DNA from: Chara braunii
Taxonomy: Eukaryota > Streptophyta > Charophyceae > Charales > Characeae
DNA: 27,006 bases
NCBI GenBank assembly: GCA_003427395.1
Contig: BFEA01000113.1
Location: 556,817 to 583,822, forward strand
Reading direction: 5' to 3'
Shown here: positions 7,275-18,086 of the stretch, piece by piece
How the letters are laid out: each line of letters begins with the position of its first letter
How positions within the stretch are numbered: the stretch's first letter is position 1
Program-made: the position numbers and the translations under genes
The notes under the pieces: model-generated
The model's database searches: none
Told to the model about the DNA's origin: nothing
What the model saw: the letters and a program-made list of their open reading frames with translations, nothing else

Positions 7275-7523
7275 CAGTATAGACGATCATATTGTTTGGT
7301 GCCTTAAAGGACCAGTACATGGCAGCTATCGCCCGCGGTCCCCTTTTGGAGGCCGCCCGCTGCCGATTCATTTTATCTACGGCGCTCGGCCTCCTAAATT
7401 TCCGGAGAGGCTCAAAACAGGTTCTCCAGTTGCCTGCGCCCATGTACTGGTGGTTAAAGTGGGATAGGGATTTTATTGGGGTCAATGCTCATTGCTGCAG
7501 TTCCAACTGGAATAGGGATTTTA

Positions 7524-7808
7524 TTACCTATTTATTTTGCAGAACAGTGGCAGTTTCTGTATTTGGTGGTCAGGGTCTTTGCTCCGTAGACCTTCCATAC
7601 TGTTCGGTTGAGTGCCGTTTTTTTTTTTTTTCTCTTTTTTTTTTTTTTTCCTGTGGATGAGTTTGCACCTTGTCAGAGTAACCTGTCCACAAGAAAGCTG
7701 CTGCTTCTTTCTTAGGTCCGATTGAAAATCCATTGAATGAAACCATACAGTTGCTGCATACCACATCGGGGCTAGGACTGGATTTTTTAAAGCCAAGAAC
7801 CTACCCAA
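7524..7808 (-). pseudogene. LINE ORF2 fragment with internal A-rich stretch
   Basis: The minus strand reads FLALKNPVLAPMWYAATVWF, then SMDFQSDLRKK, aligned with the RT thumb/connector of the LINEs at 12.1 kb and 16.1 kb (MWYSTSIWFPALDFQRQI). After about 40 codons an A-rich run (plus strand T-run at about 7617-7650) replaces the conserved VAW-KDxGGLGI segment. LINE-like DPDHQIQKL follows. The homopolymer is therefore inside the relic rather than at its end. Confidence 0.6.
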
Positions 7809-7850
7809 AAATCGAGGCGTACGTCCTTTGCCAGCAGTGCCTTCTGTTTA

Positions 7851-7988
7851 AAGCCCAGGATGGGTTGCTCCTAACATTTTGTATTTTATCCTACTTTTTC
7901 CAAATGGAATTGAACACTTAAGCCCAGGATGGGTTGCTCCTAACATTTTGTATGTTATCCAACTTTTTCCAAATGGAATTGAACACTT
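7851..7988. repeat. 69-bp tandem duplication
   Basis: Units 7851-7919 and 7920-7988 differ at about two positions. No coding potential. 7989-8523 has a pyrimidine-rich stretch (8150-8225) and no recognisable gene. Confidence 0.9.
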
Positions 7989-8523
7989 AACACACTAATC
8001 ATCACTTCTAGGTGCATGACATTCATCCAAATGTTGAACATATCAAAGAGGTTGGATTACCCGCCTTGGGTGCTTACCCCTCATTGTAGTTCCTGATGAT
8101 GCACCTGGACTCCTAGAGTAATTATGGGTCTCTGAGTGTCTTTGGGTCGTTGGTCCTATTTCGCATCTTTTCGCTTTCCCTCTTCTCCCTTCTCTCACTT
8201 CTCACTCTCCTTCTCTTTTCCTGCTGCTGTATGTGAGTTGCATTCATCTATATGCACGTTTCGAACTCTCTCATCATGCATAATCAGATGGGATCACACC
8301 ACACAACTTGACAGTAGCCAGTTGTCGCCTTCGAAGTTCAAGAAACTTACCTCCACCATGCTTTCCAGTCTTGTGCTGACCTTCAACATACAGCGTGCTC
8401 CCGTACAATGCTAATGTCTTCTTGCAACAAATATGTTGGCACTTCGACTTATCTGGTTCACAAGCAGTTGGACACAACACTTGCTCCTGGTGTTCAGACT
8501 CAACTTCATATCCAATCTTGCCA

Positions 8524-8786
8524 ACGGAGCTTGCAATGTGGAATGATCAGCAATGGCTTCTAAGTTCTAACTCCTGGTAAACGGAGCTTGCAATTTGGAA
8601 CGATCAGCAATAGCTTCTTCTTCTTCTTTTTTTAAGGGGTTTTTTTTTTTTTTTTAATATAATTTGGACCATTTCTCGATTTATGCGTGTCATCCTTGCG
8701 CTGGGGCCCTCTGTATCGTTCCAATTTTAACGGATGTACTCCTGGTGAACATAGATTGCAATGTGGAATGCTCAGCAATGACTTCT
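8524..8786. repeat. Three imperfect 57-bp units, the second split by a U6 insertion
   Basis: The motif cggagcttgcaatgtggaat starts at 8525 and 8582, and a diverged version (catagattgcaatgtggaat) at 8750. Each unit ends with ctcctggtRAA. The second unit is interrupted after agcaatagcttc by T-rich sequence and the U6 pseudogene, and resumes at ctcctggtgaac (8740). The array therefore predates the insertion. Confidence 0.7.
8640..8737 (-). pseudogene. U6 snRNA retropseudogene with poly(A) tail
   Basis: On the minus strand 8737-8661 reads acatccgttaaaattggaac, gatacagag, then ggccccagcgcaaggatgac, acgcataaatcgagaaatgg, tccaaatt. This is conserved U6 snRNA from about nt 13 to the 3' end. It lacks the first stem-loop and has an 11-nt deletion (aagattagcat) just after the ACAGAG box. 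A 16-nt A-run (plus strand T-run 8640-8655) follows the 3' end, the mark of LINE-machinery retrotransposition of the RNA. It cannot act as a spliceosomal RNA. Confidence 0.88.
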
Positions 8787-8813
8787 AGCAGTTGCAGGAC
8801 ATTGATGCAATGA

Positions 8814-8815
<2 letters not shown>

Positions 8816-8899
<84 letters not shown>
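8816..8899. repeat. Long (TC)n microsatellite
   Basis: About 80 bases of uninterrupted TC repeats. Confidence 0.97.
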
Positions 8900-8902
<3 letters not shown>

Positions 8903-9671
8903 GCTGACTCACTTCTTTGTAAGTTTGTATATCCCTCTCTCCCGCTCACACACTTGAGACTATTGCTGTTCTTATCAAGCACCTGAACCAAAGTTTGCTA
9001 GGATTGCAGGGATGGCGTGAGCACTGAGCAGACCATTTCTCTCGCGGGTATCCTCGAGACAAAAATCAAACTGGGCAAATGTCTGAACAAAACTACCTTG
9101 TCACATTTCTGCTTCTTTCTGCAGATTTATCTTTAGAAACATTAGCAGTAACTATATGCACGCGAGCACACCGACATAGCTACACACAGACGAACACACA
9201 CTCCAATTCCAGTACGCTGGTAATTGGCCAAGAGAGGTGCTTTTTGAAGGCAACAGTGAGTGATGTATCTGTACCTCGACAGCGGCATCTGCAGCTCCTC
9301 CACGGTGCTGTTGGACCTTGTTGATCTTGACTCACCAGCGGATTTGACCTTTGACCCGTTTGACCAACTGGTCCCGAATACTGGGCTTGCTGTTTCACAT
9401 CCCCACCAGAAGATTCTCCCACACTACGAAGCGCTCCTGTGGTTTCATGCGCTGTGAAAGACCCTCCAATATTCCTGTCTTCACCTGTTGTCCAACAACG
9501 AAATTAAGATGCCAGGGGTAATGTTATATCAGTTGCAAAAGTCATCCTTTAGCTCACAGAAGGACTCAACGAGCTTAGACAAAATGGCAGACAGTCGATA
9601 GAATAGTAGGGAACAACACGCAGCTCAAAGCTGTAATCAGTAAGGAGTGACTGGGGGTGATTTTGGAGTGT
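8900..9671. other. Unassigned stretch with a possible minus-strand exon
   Basis: The minus strand is open across about 9180-9480 and encodes a Gly/Gln/Ser/Thr-rich peptide (SSGGDVKQQAQYSGP, SNPLVSQDQQGPTAPW). A possible acceptor (ttggacaacag) precedes it and a possible donor (gtcgag/gtacag) lies near 9270. Low-complexity composition and the lack of any recognised domain make this weak. No other feature is seen here. Confidence 0.2.
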
Positions 9672-9904
9672 CTTTAAAAAAAAAAAGAAAAAAAAAAAAA
9701 AAACAGAACCTTACGGTTCTGGATCCTTTTCCATTCTGGGGAGCATTAGTCCAGTTCCTATTCCACCGGCAAGTCAGAAATGATTACAAAAGGTACTCAC
9801 ACACGCTCCTCCCCTTCTATGGTAGGAAGGCCTGAAAGACGGCATTGATTACTTCCCATGGGAAGGATGTACCGTCATTCACCCCTGCCTAAGTTAGCCT
9901 ATTT
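9672..9904 (-). mobile_element. SINE-like repeat, copy B (inverted)
   Basis: Read on the minus strand it starts with aggctaacttaggcagggg, contains ttgccggtggaataggaac and ctccccagaatggaa, and ends aaggttctg, as in copies A and C. Its homopolymer tail is T-rich on the element strand (plus strand A-run 9675-9703), whereas copies A and C end in A. The 5' extension seen in copies A and C is not obvious. No target-site duplication was found. 9905-10082 shows nothing recognisable. Confidence 0.8.
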
Positions 9905-10082
9905 GACGTAATCCTGGGCTTGTAAGGCCTCTCGAAGTTGTGAACTCTGTAATGTGGTATCTGTCTGTCGTACTATCTGAGCTTTCCCTAGTTCTTCCTC
10001 TCAGCTATAAGGCTGTCAGATCTGTGTGTATTGCTGGTAGAACTAGGTTTGTCTTCCACTGGTCTTTAGTCCTAGACTCCTA

Positions 10083-10112
10083 ATTTTTTTTAATTTTATT
10101 TTATTTTATTTT

Positions 10113-10143
<31 letters not shown>
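10083..10143. repeat. A-rich (TAAA/TAAAA) tail of the minus-strand LINE
   Basis: The plus strand has ttttatttta then tttatttattta repeats. Read on the minus strand it lies downstream of the LINE 3' UTR and is the expected tail of the insertion. Confidence 0.75.
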
Positions 10144-10227
10144 AAGCTGTAAGAGCATAATCTGTGTGTCCCTCATGAAGTCCTGAAAAACATTACCATT
10201 CCAAACCTTGTTTGTGTAAGTCTATCC

Positions 10228-10249
10228 AAACCCTAAACCCTAAACCCTT
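10228..10249. repeat. Short plant-type telomere-like repeat
   Basis: Contains CCCTAAACCCTAAACCCT, the Arabidopsis-type telomere unit, about 90 bp before the tail in the LINE 3' UTR. Too short to claim a telomeric origin. Confidence 0.6.
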
Positions 10250-10396
10250 AACTATAACTTTTATTTTGCTTAAACATCAATCCACTGACCTCCACTTTCT
10301 CTCCCATTTCCTATCCCTATGGTAGTCCTATTTCCTGTGTCATTCCTTGGACCCCCAAGGACACCTCTGATCTGTCCTCCGTAAACCAATGAAAAA

Positions 10397-11674
10397 TCAG
10401 TCTCTGTCCGTCGCAACTTTGCCACTGGCCAATACCTTATTCTGAAATTTTGCGAGAATAGCCTTCGCCTTTTCAGGGTTTACTGCTGCTTGTATTTTGA
10501 TCCTCTGCCATTGAGCTCTAATGTCTGTTTCCAATAGATTATACAGTATGGCTCTGGCTTCCATCCTGGTCATCAGACTTTTGCCGATCACCCGTTGACA
10601 TCTCCATTTCCAGATAATGTACAATGTATACTGTCTCAATAGTTGAAAGATGTATTTTTCACTCTCCTTCCATCTCTTAGGTACTTCTCTTCCCATAAGC
10701 AAGAGCCTTCTGCTACTTGGAAAGAGAACGTCCGTAGTAGGCTCCCAAAGTATACCAGCCATGGCCCATATGTATACTGCTTCCGTACAACTAAGTAAGC
10801 AATGTACCATCGTTTCAGGCTCTTTGTTAGTGCACATTGTACAGTCTTGTTGTATTTCTTCCCTATGCTGCCTACTCCTTTTTTCATGTAACCAGACGTT
10901 GACTGGAAGTGCCACATGGAATATAAGCCACTGCATACTCCGGATCTTGCCCAACCTGATACCATGAAGGCTTGACCATGGTATTTTGCCTACCTGTTGT
11001 CTTGGTATGCCCACCCTTTTTTCCCATCTTATCGCCAAAGGCCTATCCAAGTGGTTCGACTTTCTTCTAAGCCGATATCTCCATTTAGTCGTATACTGAA
11101 GTATGCTAATTTTCTTGACCACTCGTGACGAGCTCCCCTTGATCTTCCATGCCCATTCAACTGGGTCCACCGCTAGATTCTGAATGGTTATCGTTGGAGC
11201 ATATATTGTGAATTCATCATTCTCTATGACTTTGACTTTTCTCAAGAGATCCTTCCTGATGGTGATCGGTACCCTTGAGTCCTTATCTAAGTGGCTCACT
11301 GAGTTGCCTGGGGTAAAGATTGAATACATATCCGCTTCCAACCACTGTTTACCTGGTCCTACCTCCTGACCAATTCGAAAGGCTTGCTGAGGTTCTACAC
11401 TACGACTCCAAGTTGTCCAATCACCCCATCCCCATTTGTATGGACCCCTCAACATCCTCGTCCAATCCTTCGGAATGGAGATTAATATGTTATTCAGGTT
11501 TTCAATTAGTCTATGACACCCCTTCATTTCTTCCCTCAGCTCTCTACCCGTTTTCCATCTTCCATTCAATTCTGACCATAGATGTTTCACTTGCCATACT
11601 CCATGTTCCAACCAGTTTCCCCACTTGGCATCCTTTGTTGTGAGTGTCCTTGGTTTTCCTTGGGGGTCCTTCAA
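10397..11674 (-). pseudogene. LINE ORF2 C-terminal part with zf-RVT zinc-binding domain
   Basis: A 425-codon open stretch. Early on it has KWGNWLEHGVWQVKHLW, matched by KWGHWVEKGVWQVQHLW in the plus-strand LINE. About residues 250-315 form the zf-RVT domain (FHVALPVNVWLHEKRS, CTMCTNKEPETMVHCLLSC; ligands C-x2-C and H-x3-C). The C-terminus is Trp/Arg/Lys-rich and helical (IIWKWRCQRVIGKSL). A frameshifted segment (11675-11904) separates it from the RT. It is the least damaged part of this element. Confidence 0.78.
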
Positions 11675-11904
11675 CCATGGATTACAAAATAGCGGTTGCC
11701 TAAGTACTTCCTCCTTCGTCCTTGGTTGTCTTACTCTTGCTGGGAATATATCTGTCCATATCTTAAGTATTTGGGCCCAATACGAATTCCTGGTCGATTA
11801 ATCTTCCCCCCCTGTATTCCTTCTCTTCCCCTTTTGGCCCATCCTTTACAAAAAAAAAAGAACATTCCTTCCATATTAGGAGGAGTTTTATACTTAGCCA
11901 TCCC

Positions 11905-13579
11905 TCATATATGGTCCAAAACCAATGGATTCCAGCGGAGATGGGGTTGTGTGAGTAATTTGATAACCCATTTAGTTTGGAGTGCTTTGATTTGCTGACC
12001 CGGGTCGAGGATGCCCAAACCCCCCTGATCCTTTGTCTGAATAACGTGTCTCCATGCTACCTTAGAAATATAATTTGTCTTGGTAGGGTTCGTTGTCCAG
12101 AGGTATGCTGCCGCCTCCTTCCTGAGCTTGTTTAGAGAGTGTAATGGAGGTGTCCATATTGTTCCTACGTACCATAACATGAAGAAGATAGAAGCATTTA
12201 ATATTAGTGCCCTCTCAAAAAGTGACATATAAATTTCAGACCATACTGACATTTTGGCTAACATTTTGGTCATTTGTTGTTGCGCCATCGAGTAGTGAGG
12301 ACCTGTATCTGCAAGTGTGATCCCCAAATACCTCAGTGGTTGATCTGATGACGCCCATGTCATTCCCCAAAAATTTGGCGGGTGAGGTAGAGTTTGATGG
12401 TCATCATGTGATAGCCACCATCCCACTGTTTTAGGCCAATTAATTTTCATTTTTGAGGCCAGTTGGAAGGCAGTCATCGCTCTCGTGAGGGCTTGAAAAG
12501 ACGAATCTGTAGCCCTGATTAGGACCGTCAAATCGTCTCCGAACAGTATCGTTGTTGGCAACTGTATGAGACGACCCTGTTGATCCGGTTCCATTATCAG
12601 ACGATCTATGCACGGGTCTTTTTTTAGAAAGGAAGTTATAGCCTCCATTATAAACAAGAAAATAGGTGCCGCCAGCGGGTCCCCTTGTCTGACCGATCTA
12701 CTCATTTTATATCTTCCTGATAAATGACCATTGACTTGTACCTGACCATGTGCGTCATTATACAACACCCGAATCCATGTGCGAAAGTTAGGCCCCACGC
12801 CCATCTTCTCCATGCATTGTTGCAGAAAGTTCCAGTTTACCTGGTCATGTAATATACCTGACCGATTCCGATAAGGTCATTACATTATCCAATATAAATC
12901 TCCCCGGGATAAAACTTGTTTGATCTAGATGGAATGCTCTGTCTGTTATCCTTCTCAATCGATTTGCCAGATCTTTAGCTACTATCTTATGGGTAAGAGT
13001 CAGAAGTGTAATTGGTCTATAATTTCTGATATCTTTGGGGTCTCCTTTTTTATGTTGAAGTGTAACTACACCTGTCGCCGATTCCACCCCTAGACCTTCT
13101 TTTTGCCATGCGTAGTTGAGGAAGGCTTCGTATTCCCCTCCCAAGATGGGTCAAAACTCCATCCATAATTCTTTTGTAAGACCGTCCCTACCTGAAGTCT
13201 TATTAGAAGGCATAGACTGTAGGGCTTCGTGCAACTCTTCCTGGGTCAGTGGTGCATCCAACATTTGCACTTGTTCCCCCTTTATTGTACAATCGAGATA
13301 TGTGAGGAATTTGTTTCTGACTTCTTTTAAATGATGTGATTCTTCATCCCCTTCCCTTGAAGTGTACAATGTACTATAAAAATTATAAGTCACTGACAGC
13401 ATCCCTTCTGGGTCTGACACCAAACCCTGCGGTCCCTCCATCTGTTCCATTAATGTGTTTCTTCCCCTTGTTTTAATCTTTTGAAAGAAGTGCTTCGTCA
13501 TTCTTTCTCCCTCCTCCCAATCTCTTACGCGCGCTCTCATCTGTAACCCCTTAGCTCTCCAATGTTCCCAATCTCCCAA
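11905..13579 (-). pseudogene. LINE reverse transcriptase domain, motif A deleted
   Basis: Three open pieces: 13579-13151 (PLTQEELHEALQSMPSNKTS, G-DGLTKELW), 13144-12845 (KKGDPKDIRNYRPITLL, TSFIPGRFILDN) and 12813-11905 (SVRQGDPLAAPIFLF for motif B, LFGDDLTVLI for motif C). Between the last two, ESVRYIT runs almost directly into DQVNWNFLQQC. The sister LINE has the ILFLDFEKAY block there, so the catalytic aspartate of motif A has been lost in a deletion of roughly 45-60 bp near 12855. Confidence 0.82.
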
Positions 13580-13674
13580 TTCCCTTCTTGCAGACTCTAT
13601 TATTTTCTCATATATCTCTAACCCCGGGTTATTAATTAAATTCCTTTCTGCTATACATAACGCCCTTTGTAGTT

Positions 13675-14668
13675 CTAATTGTCTTGCCCTCTCCTAGCCG
13701 CCAATTGCCTAGCTACTGTTGATGTTACTCCTGTGATAGCTTCTATTAGATCAGGGAACGTATGTGCTTCAAAATTGAATGTTAGGCATACTTGCACTAT
13801 AGCTTCTCTCAATTCATGAGTTTTTAATAATGAATTATTAACCTTGTAAAAACTCCTCCCCCTATCGATGTGCTCATCCATGGTCAGATTAAGAAAGATC
13901 GGCTTATGATCCAGACAACTGCAGTATGGTAAGTCCCTTATCCCTACGGAATGCACAACTCCTATCATATCCAAAGATATGAGAAAGTAATTTATCCTAG
14001 ATGCTGACATGTGCTGACTTCGATTCCGTGTACAGTAGGTAAACTGCTTTTGGTCTGGTTGTTGGAGTTTAAAAGGATCTATAAGTTCTCTTGATGCCAT
14101 AAGATTATGGATAGGTAGAGCCTCATCCCACATAAGTCCCTCTGTTATTCCTAACCTCCCCCCCAATAATTTATCCTTACCTTGTTCAAGAGTAGCATTC
14201 CAATACCCTACTTAAATGATATGTCTTCACGAATCTATGTGGGTCTGTAACAGGTTTATCATATCCGATCTTGATTGCCAGGAGTTAGGACAGTAGAGTG
14301 TGAATAATGTAAACTGTTTTTCTTGATATGTGAAATTTAATTTTATCCAGCGTCCTTCGTCCGTCATCTACTCTCACATCCTATAGTATTATTTTGTTTG
14401 CCGTCATAGTCCTTTTATTCTGTAATATAACTACTCCTGATGAATGTGGTCTGGCTGTTGGAGCCTAGAAGCTTGTTTTAACCCACCTCAACTGCTTTAT
14501 TATGCGTCATTGAATTTGCTGACGAGCCGGAGAATCCGTAAGAGGGGTTTCCTACATATTTAAGAAATATGGTGGATCCCTCCCATACCAATCAGAGTAC
14601 CTCATTACATTGTCCCATTTATCTCTATTTTCTAATATTTGTACCATCCCATTGATGTTCCAAGACAT
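13675..14668 (-). pseudogene. LINE APE-type endonuclease domain
   Basis: The domain starts at the ATG ending at 14668 with MSWNINGM, the usual N-terminal asparagine motif of APE endonucleases. In the conserved LQET motif the Gln codon is a TAG stop (about 14552-14554); the catalytic glutamate after it is kept. Further shifts and stops follow (A-RPHSSGVVILQNK), then an open segment 14166-13675 with SRINYFLIS and, in place of SDHKP, LDHKP. The enzyme nicks target DNA to prime reverse transcription; this copy cannot be made intact. Confidence 0.75.
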
Positions 14669-14810
14669 GATTCTGAGGTCTGTCTGCCTACCTCTTGAAA
14701 AACGTATTGTCCTTCTCCTCCTCTCTATCACCCCTCCCGGTGTCCCCTCTATAACCTATTTTGGAGTGTCTTTTATTTTAGGGAGAGTAGAGTTTTAACT
14801 TTTAAGCCAA

Positions 14811-15910
14811 TTCCAGAAATTCCAAAATAGAAAGTCTCCTAGACGAAAACGATAACCCCGCCACAGAAACCACACAATTGATCAACATAGCTACCAATTT
14901 CTACAAAGAACTTTACACTAGGAAAATGCCAACAGAAAACAACAACGAAGTGACCAGAGCCAGAGCTAAATTCCTGACTCGCTTGGATTGTAACCTCTCA
15001 GCGGACGTCGCCAACAAACAGGAGGCACCAATCACACTCGAAGAACTTCGCGTATCCCTTAAGGACCTAAAACCCAACAAAGCACCAGACAAAGATGGCC
15101 TCTCAAAGGAATTCTGGGCTGCAAGCTGGCCCTCACTTGGCCCCCTTTACTTGCATTTCCTTGACAAGGTATGGGAACACAAATCCTTGGGGCCAGACCT
15201 GAGCACCAGAGTAGTGACCTTACTCTACAAGAAAGGAGACAGAAAGAACATAAAAAATTATAGACCTATCTCCCTTCTTAATGTCACCTACAAAATCCTG
15301 GCCAAACTCCTAGCCACAAGAATCAACCACATCACTGACAATTGTTTCCATCCAGACCAAACAGGCTTCATCCTAGGCAGACTCATACTAGATGACGTTA
15401 CGACCCTCTGTGAGTCTACCGGGCTCATCACCCAGAAACGAATAACGGCAGCAATACTCTTCCTCGACTTTGAGAAAGCCTATAACCGTCAACTGGGATT
15501 TCCTACAGACTTGTATGGAGAAAATGGGAGTATGCCCAAACTTTCGTGAATGGGTGAGAATCCTCCACAAGGATGCACAGGGCATAGTCCAGGCAAATGG
15601 CTTCCTTTCCAACCCATACAAAATGTCAAGATCGGTAAGACAAGGTGACCCTTTGGCAGCCCCCATTTTCCTTTTCATTATGGAAGCAATAGCAGCCTTC
15701 CTTAGAAAATATAAATCCATAGAAAGATTGGATAGCATCCAAGACAATAGGGGTCACACACTTCACCTCCCATCTACCGACTTTTCGCAGATAACCTTAC
15801 GGTCCTTATAAGAGCCTCTAATTCTTCATTCCAAGCCCTCACAAGAGTCATGCAAGCCTTTCAATAAGCATCAGAAATGAAATTAAACTGGACCAAGACA
15901 GTCGGATGGT
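14811..15910 (+). pseudogene. Plus-strand LINE reverse transcriptase domain
   Basis: The open part to 15549 has LKPNKAPDKDGLSKEFW, KKGDRKNIKNYRPISLLN and motif A (ILFLDFEKAYN). A small deletion near 15485 then shifts the frame. The continuation carries MEKMGVCPNF and motif B (SVRQGDPLAAPIF), and after another shift near 15775 motif C as FADNLTVLI. The second catalytic aspartate is therefore asparagine. An in-frame TAA (about 15865) precedes KLNWTKTVGWW. Confidence 0.82.
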
Positions 15911-18086
15911 GGCTAGTAGACTCACCCCCTCCCATAGAACCATCCCTAGAAGGGTTACAATGGTCAGACCCTACCACACCAACCCGCTTCCTAGGCATCA
16001 ACCTCTACACCAAAGGATGTCACCCCACGTCGGCCTCATCCCTTATGTCGTCACTGGTCAACAAAATACACAGTTGGCAAGGAGTCCACACCTCACTTCT
16101 CGAAAGAGCCTTAGCCCTGAATAACTTCATCCTATCAATGATGTGGTATTCCACATCGATATGGTTTCCCGCTTTAGACTTCCAAAGGCAGATTCGCCAC
16201 AGGGCAGCAGCCTACCTATGGACAGGCAACCCGGATAAACAACATTTCATCCACAAGGTCGCTTGGCAAATCGTCACTCAGTCCAAAGACAGAGGAGGAC
16301 TAGGAATTCTAGACCCGGCTAGCCAGATCGAGGCTCTGCAAACTAAATGGATAATCAGACTCCCCTTGCAAAATAACCTACAATGGGTACCACTGACCCT
16401 AAGTCACATCAAGGACTTGGCACCTTATAAATCCCCACCCAACATGTCAGGCCTCTTTTGGATCTATAACAAGTCATTGCCAAGGGAAAACAACAACAAC
16501 AACCCCCACCACAGTGCAGACGAGGAAACAGAGAAACGAAACACAAAATCATTATGGGAACAACTCATCCACATATGGAGAAAAATCTTCCCACAGAATA
16601 AAATCGGTCCAAAGAAAAAAGATGAAGTTCTCAGGCAACCCCTCTTCGGCAATCCATGGATCAAGGACAAAAATGGCCTCAGCTTCTCCCTCACCAAAAC
16701 AAACATCAAATGGGGACATTGGGTAGAGAAAGGTGTATGGCAAGTCCAACATCTCTGGAATGAATCAACAAACAATTGGAAGACTGCAAAGGACCTACGG
16801 AACCCACTAAAAGGTTGCCACAACCTGCAGGCCAACATCACCCACATCATTGAAAGCATACCTCTAAAATGACGTCAATTACTGAAGACTAACCAAAAAT
16901 GGATGTGGGGAGAGTGGGCAACGAACAGAGAACAAGCACAACCCTCAGAAATACTAAGGGGGACAAACAGCAACCTACAAAATAAAAATTGGATACTCTG
17001 TTCCATCCGTCCCCTACAGGAACCAGGAAACCCAGCTAGTTTCATCAGCAAAGAACCAAGAGCAGAAGCGGCTTTCAAATCATCCAACCTCAGAAGAATC
17101 TGTGTCATAGAAGGAGACAGAAACAAAGTGTATTGACCCGAAACAGAAATGAAACACCTGGAAATAGATCCATTTGAATGGTCTTGGAGCAGAATCAAGC
17201 CGCATTCCACAAGAGAACACCGCTATGCACTCACCTACTACACACCCAAATTAGGCTACAAGCTTCACAACAAACCCCCTTCCATACACACGATCATACA
17301 CAAACGATGGGAAAAGGAGGAAAATACTATCACAACAGTCAACTTCAATCCATCATGGGCCTCTATCTTTAGCACCAGACCACCCAAACTAGCTAGCCTG
17401 CTATGACTCATAACCTTTCAAGCAGTACCTGTCAACCTCTGGCTAGCGCGAAGAAGAAAGAAAGATAATGACACTGAGCAAATATCCTGGTGCAGGGTGT
17501 GCAACGCCCAACTTGAAGAACCACTCAATCATTGCTTCATAGATTGCCAAAAGACAAAGCAACTCTGGTACGATATAGAATTAACCTAGAAAAAACACTC
17601 TAATAAAACAATCGCAATCAACCCAGGCACCCTGTTTTTAGAAGTAGGACAAGACCCACCTCTCGAAGGTTTCGAGCTTTTCTTCTTCTTACTCATCAAA
17701 ACATCGACCCTTGGGCTATCTGGAAAAGGAGATGCAAAGCAACCTTCGAGGAGTCTAGTAACACCCCTAAAAACCATCTTGTAGCCATTAAACGAATGGC
17801 GAATACCGAAATCCAAGCATTATGGAACAGAACACACACAAAACTCCAGTCCCTACACAATGCCCCAGATAAGAAACAAGAGGTCATTAATAAATTCCAT
17901 TCCCTGTATCTAGGCAACGGGAAACTAGGAACAATAGAAAGAGAAACACTACGCTTAAAAGACTGGTTAGTTATACCTACATCAAACACCCAAAACACTA
18001 TCACTCTGACGCACTCCGCACGCGCAAACACCCTACCTCCTATCCACTTATTGGAACAGATACCGCTCTATGAACCTCTCTATTAA
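15877..18086 (+). pseudogene. Plus-strand LINE connector, zf-RVT and C-terminus
   Basis: Open from 15877 to 16872 (331 codons): RFLGINLYTKG, RALALNNFILSMMWYSTSIW, VTQSKDRGGLGILDPASQIE. Stops at 16870-16872, 17135-17137 and 17404-17406 interrupt an otherwise continuous homologous reading. The zf-RVT motif near 17415-17575 keeps its ligands (FQAVPVNLWLARRRKK, CRVCNAQLEEPLNHCFIDC). The last open segment, 17796-18086, aligns in position with the C-terminal basic region of the first LINE. Confidence 0.78.

Larger units (their letters stand above)
10083..14800 (-). mobile_element. L1-like LINE, decayed, 5'-truncated near the start of ORF2
   Basis: On the minus strand, in order: APE endonuclease (about 14668-13700), RT (about 13580-11905), a connector and a zf-RVT domain with C-terminal region (11674-10397), a 3' UTR, and an A-rich tail of (TAAA)n/(TAAAA)n type (10143-10083). 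No ORF1 is present, and about 100 bp above the ORF2 start the sequence meets the head of a second LINE. Several frameshifts, a stop in the endonuclease and loss of RT motif A make it inactive. It has the layout of plant L1-clade elements. Confidence 0.85.
14811..18086 (+). mobile_element. Second L1-like LINE subfamily, 5'-truncated, plus strand
   Basis: Homology to the first LINE begins about 14811 in the linker after the endonuclease and runs through RT, connector and zf-RVT to a stop at 18086. The proteins are clearly of one family (MSRSVRQGDPLAAPIFLFIM is shared) but differ at about a quarter of RT positions. The coding strand is strongly A/C-rich. The endonuclease and ORF1 are missing. 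The C/A-rich stretch to about 18300 may be its 3' UTR; no tail was identified. Confidence 0.82.

Noticed and set aside
8785-8991. ORFs across the TC microsatellite on both strands
   Set aside because: They encode only Leu-Ser or Arg-Glu dipeptide repeats from the simple repeat.
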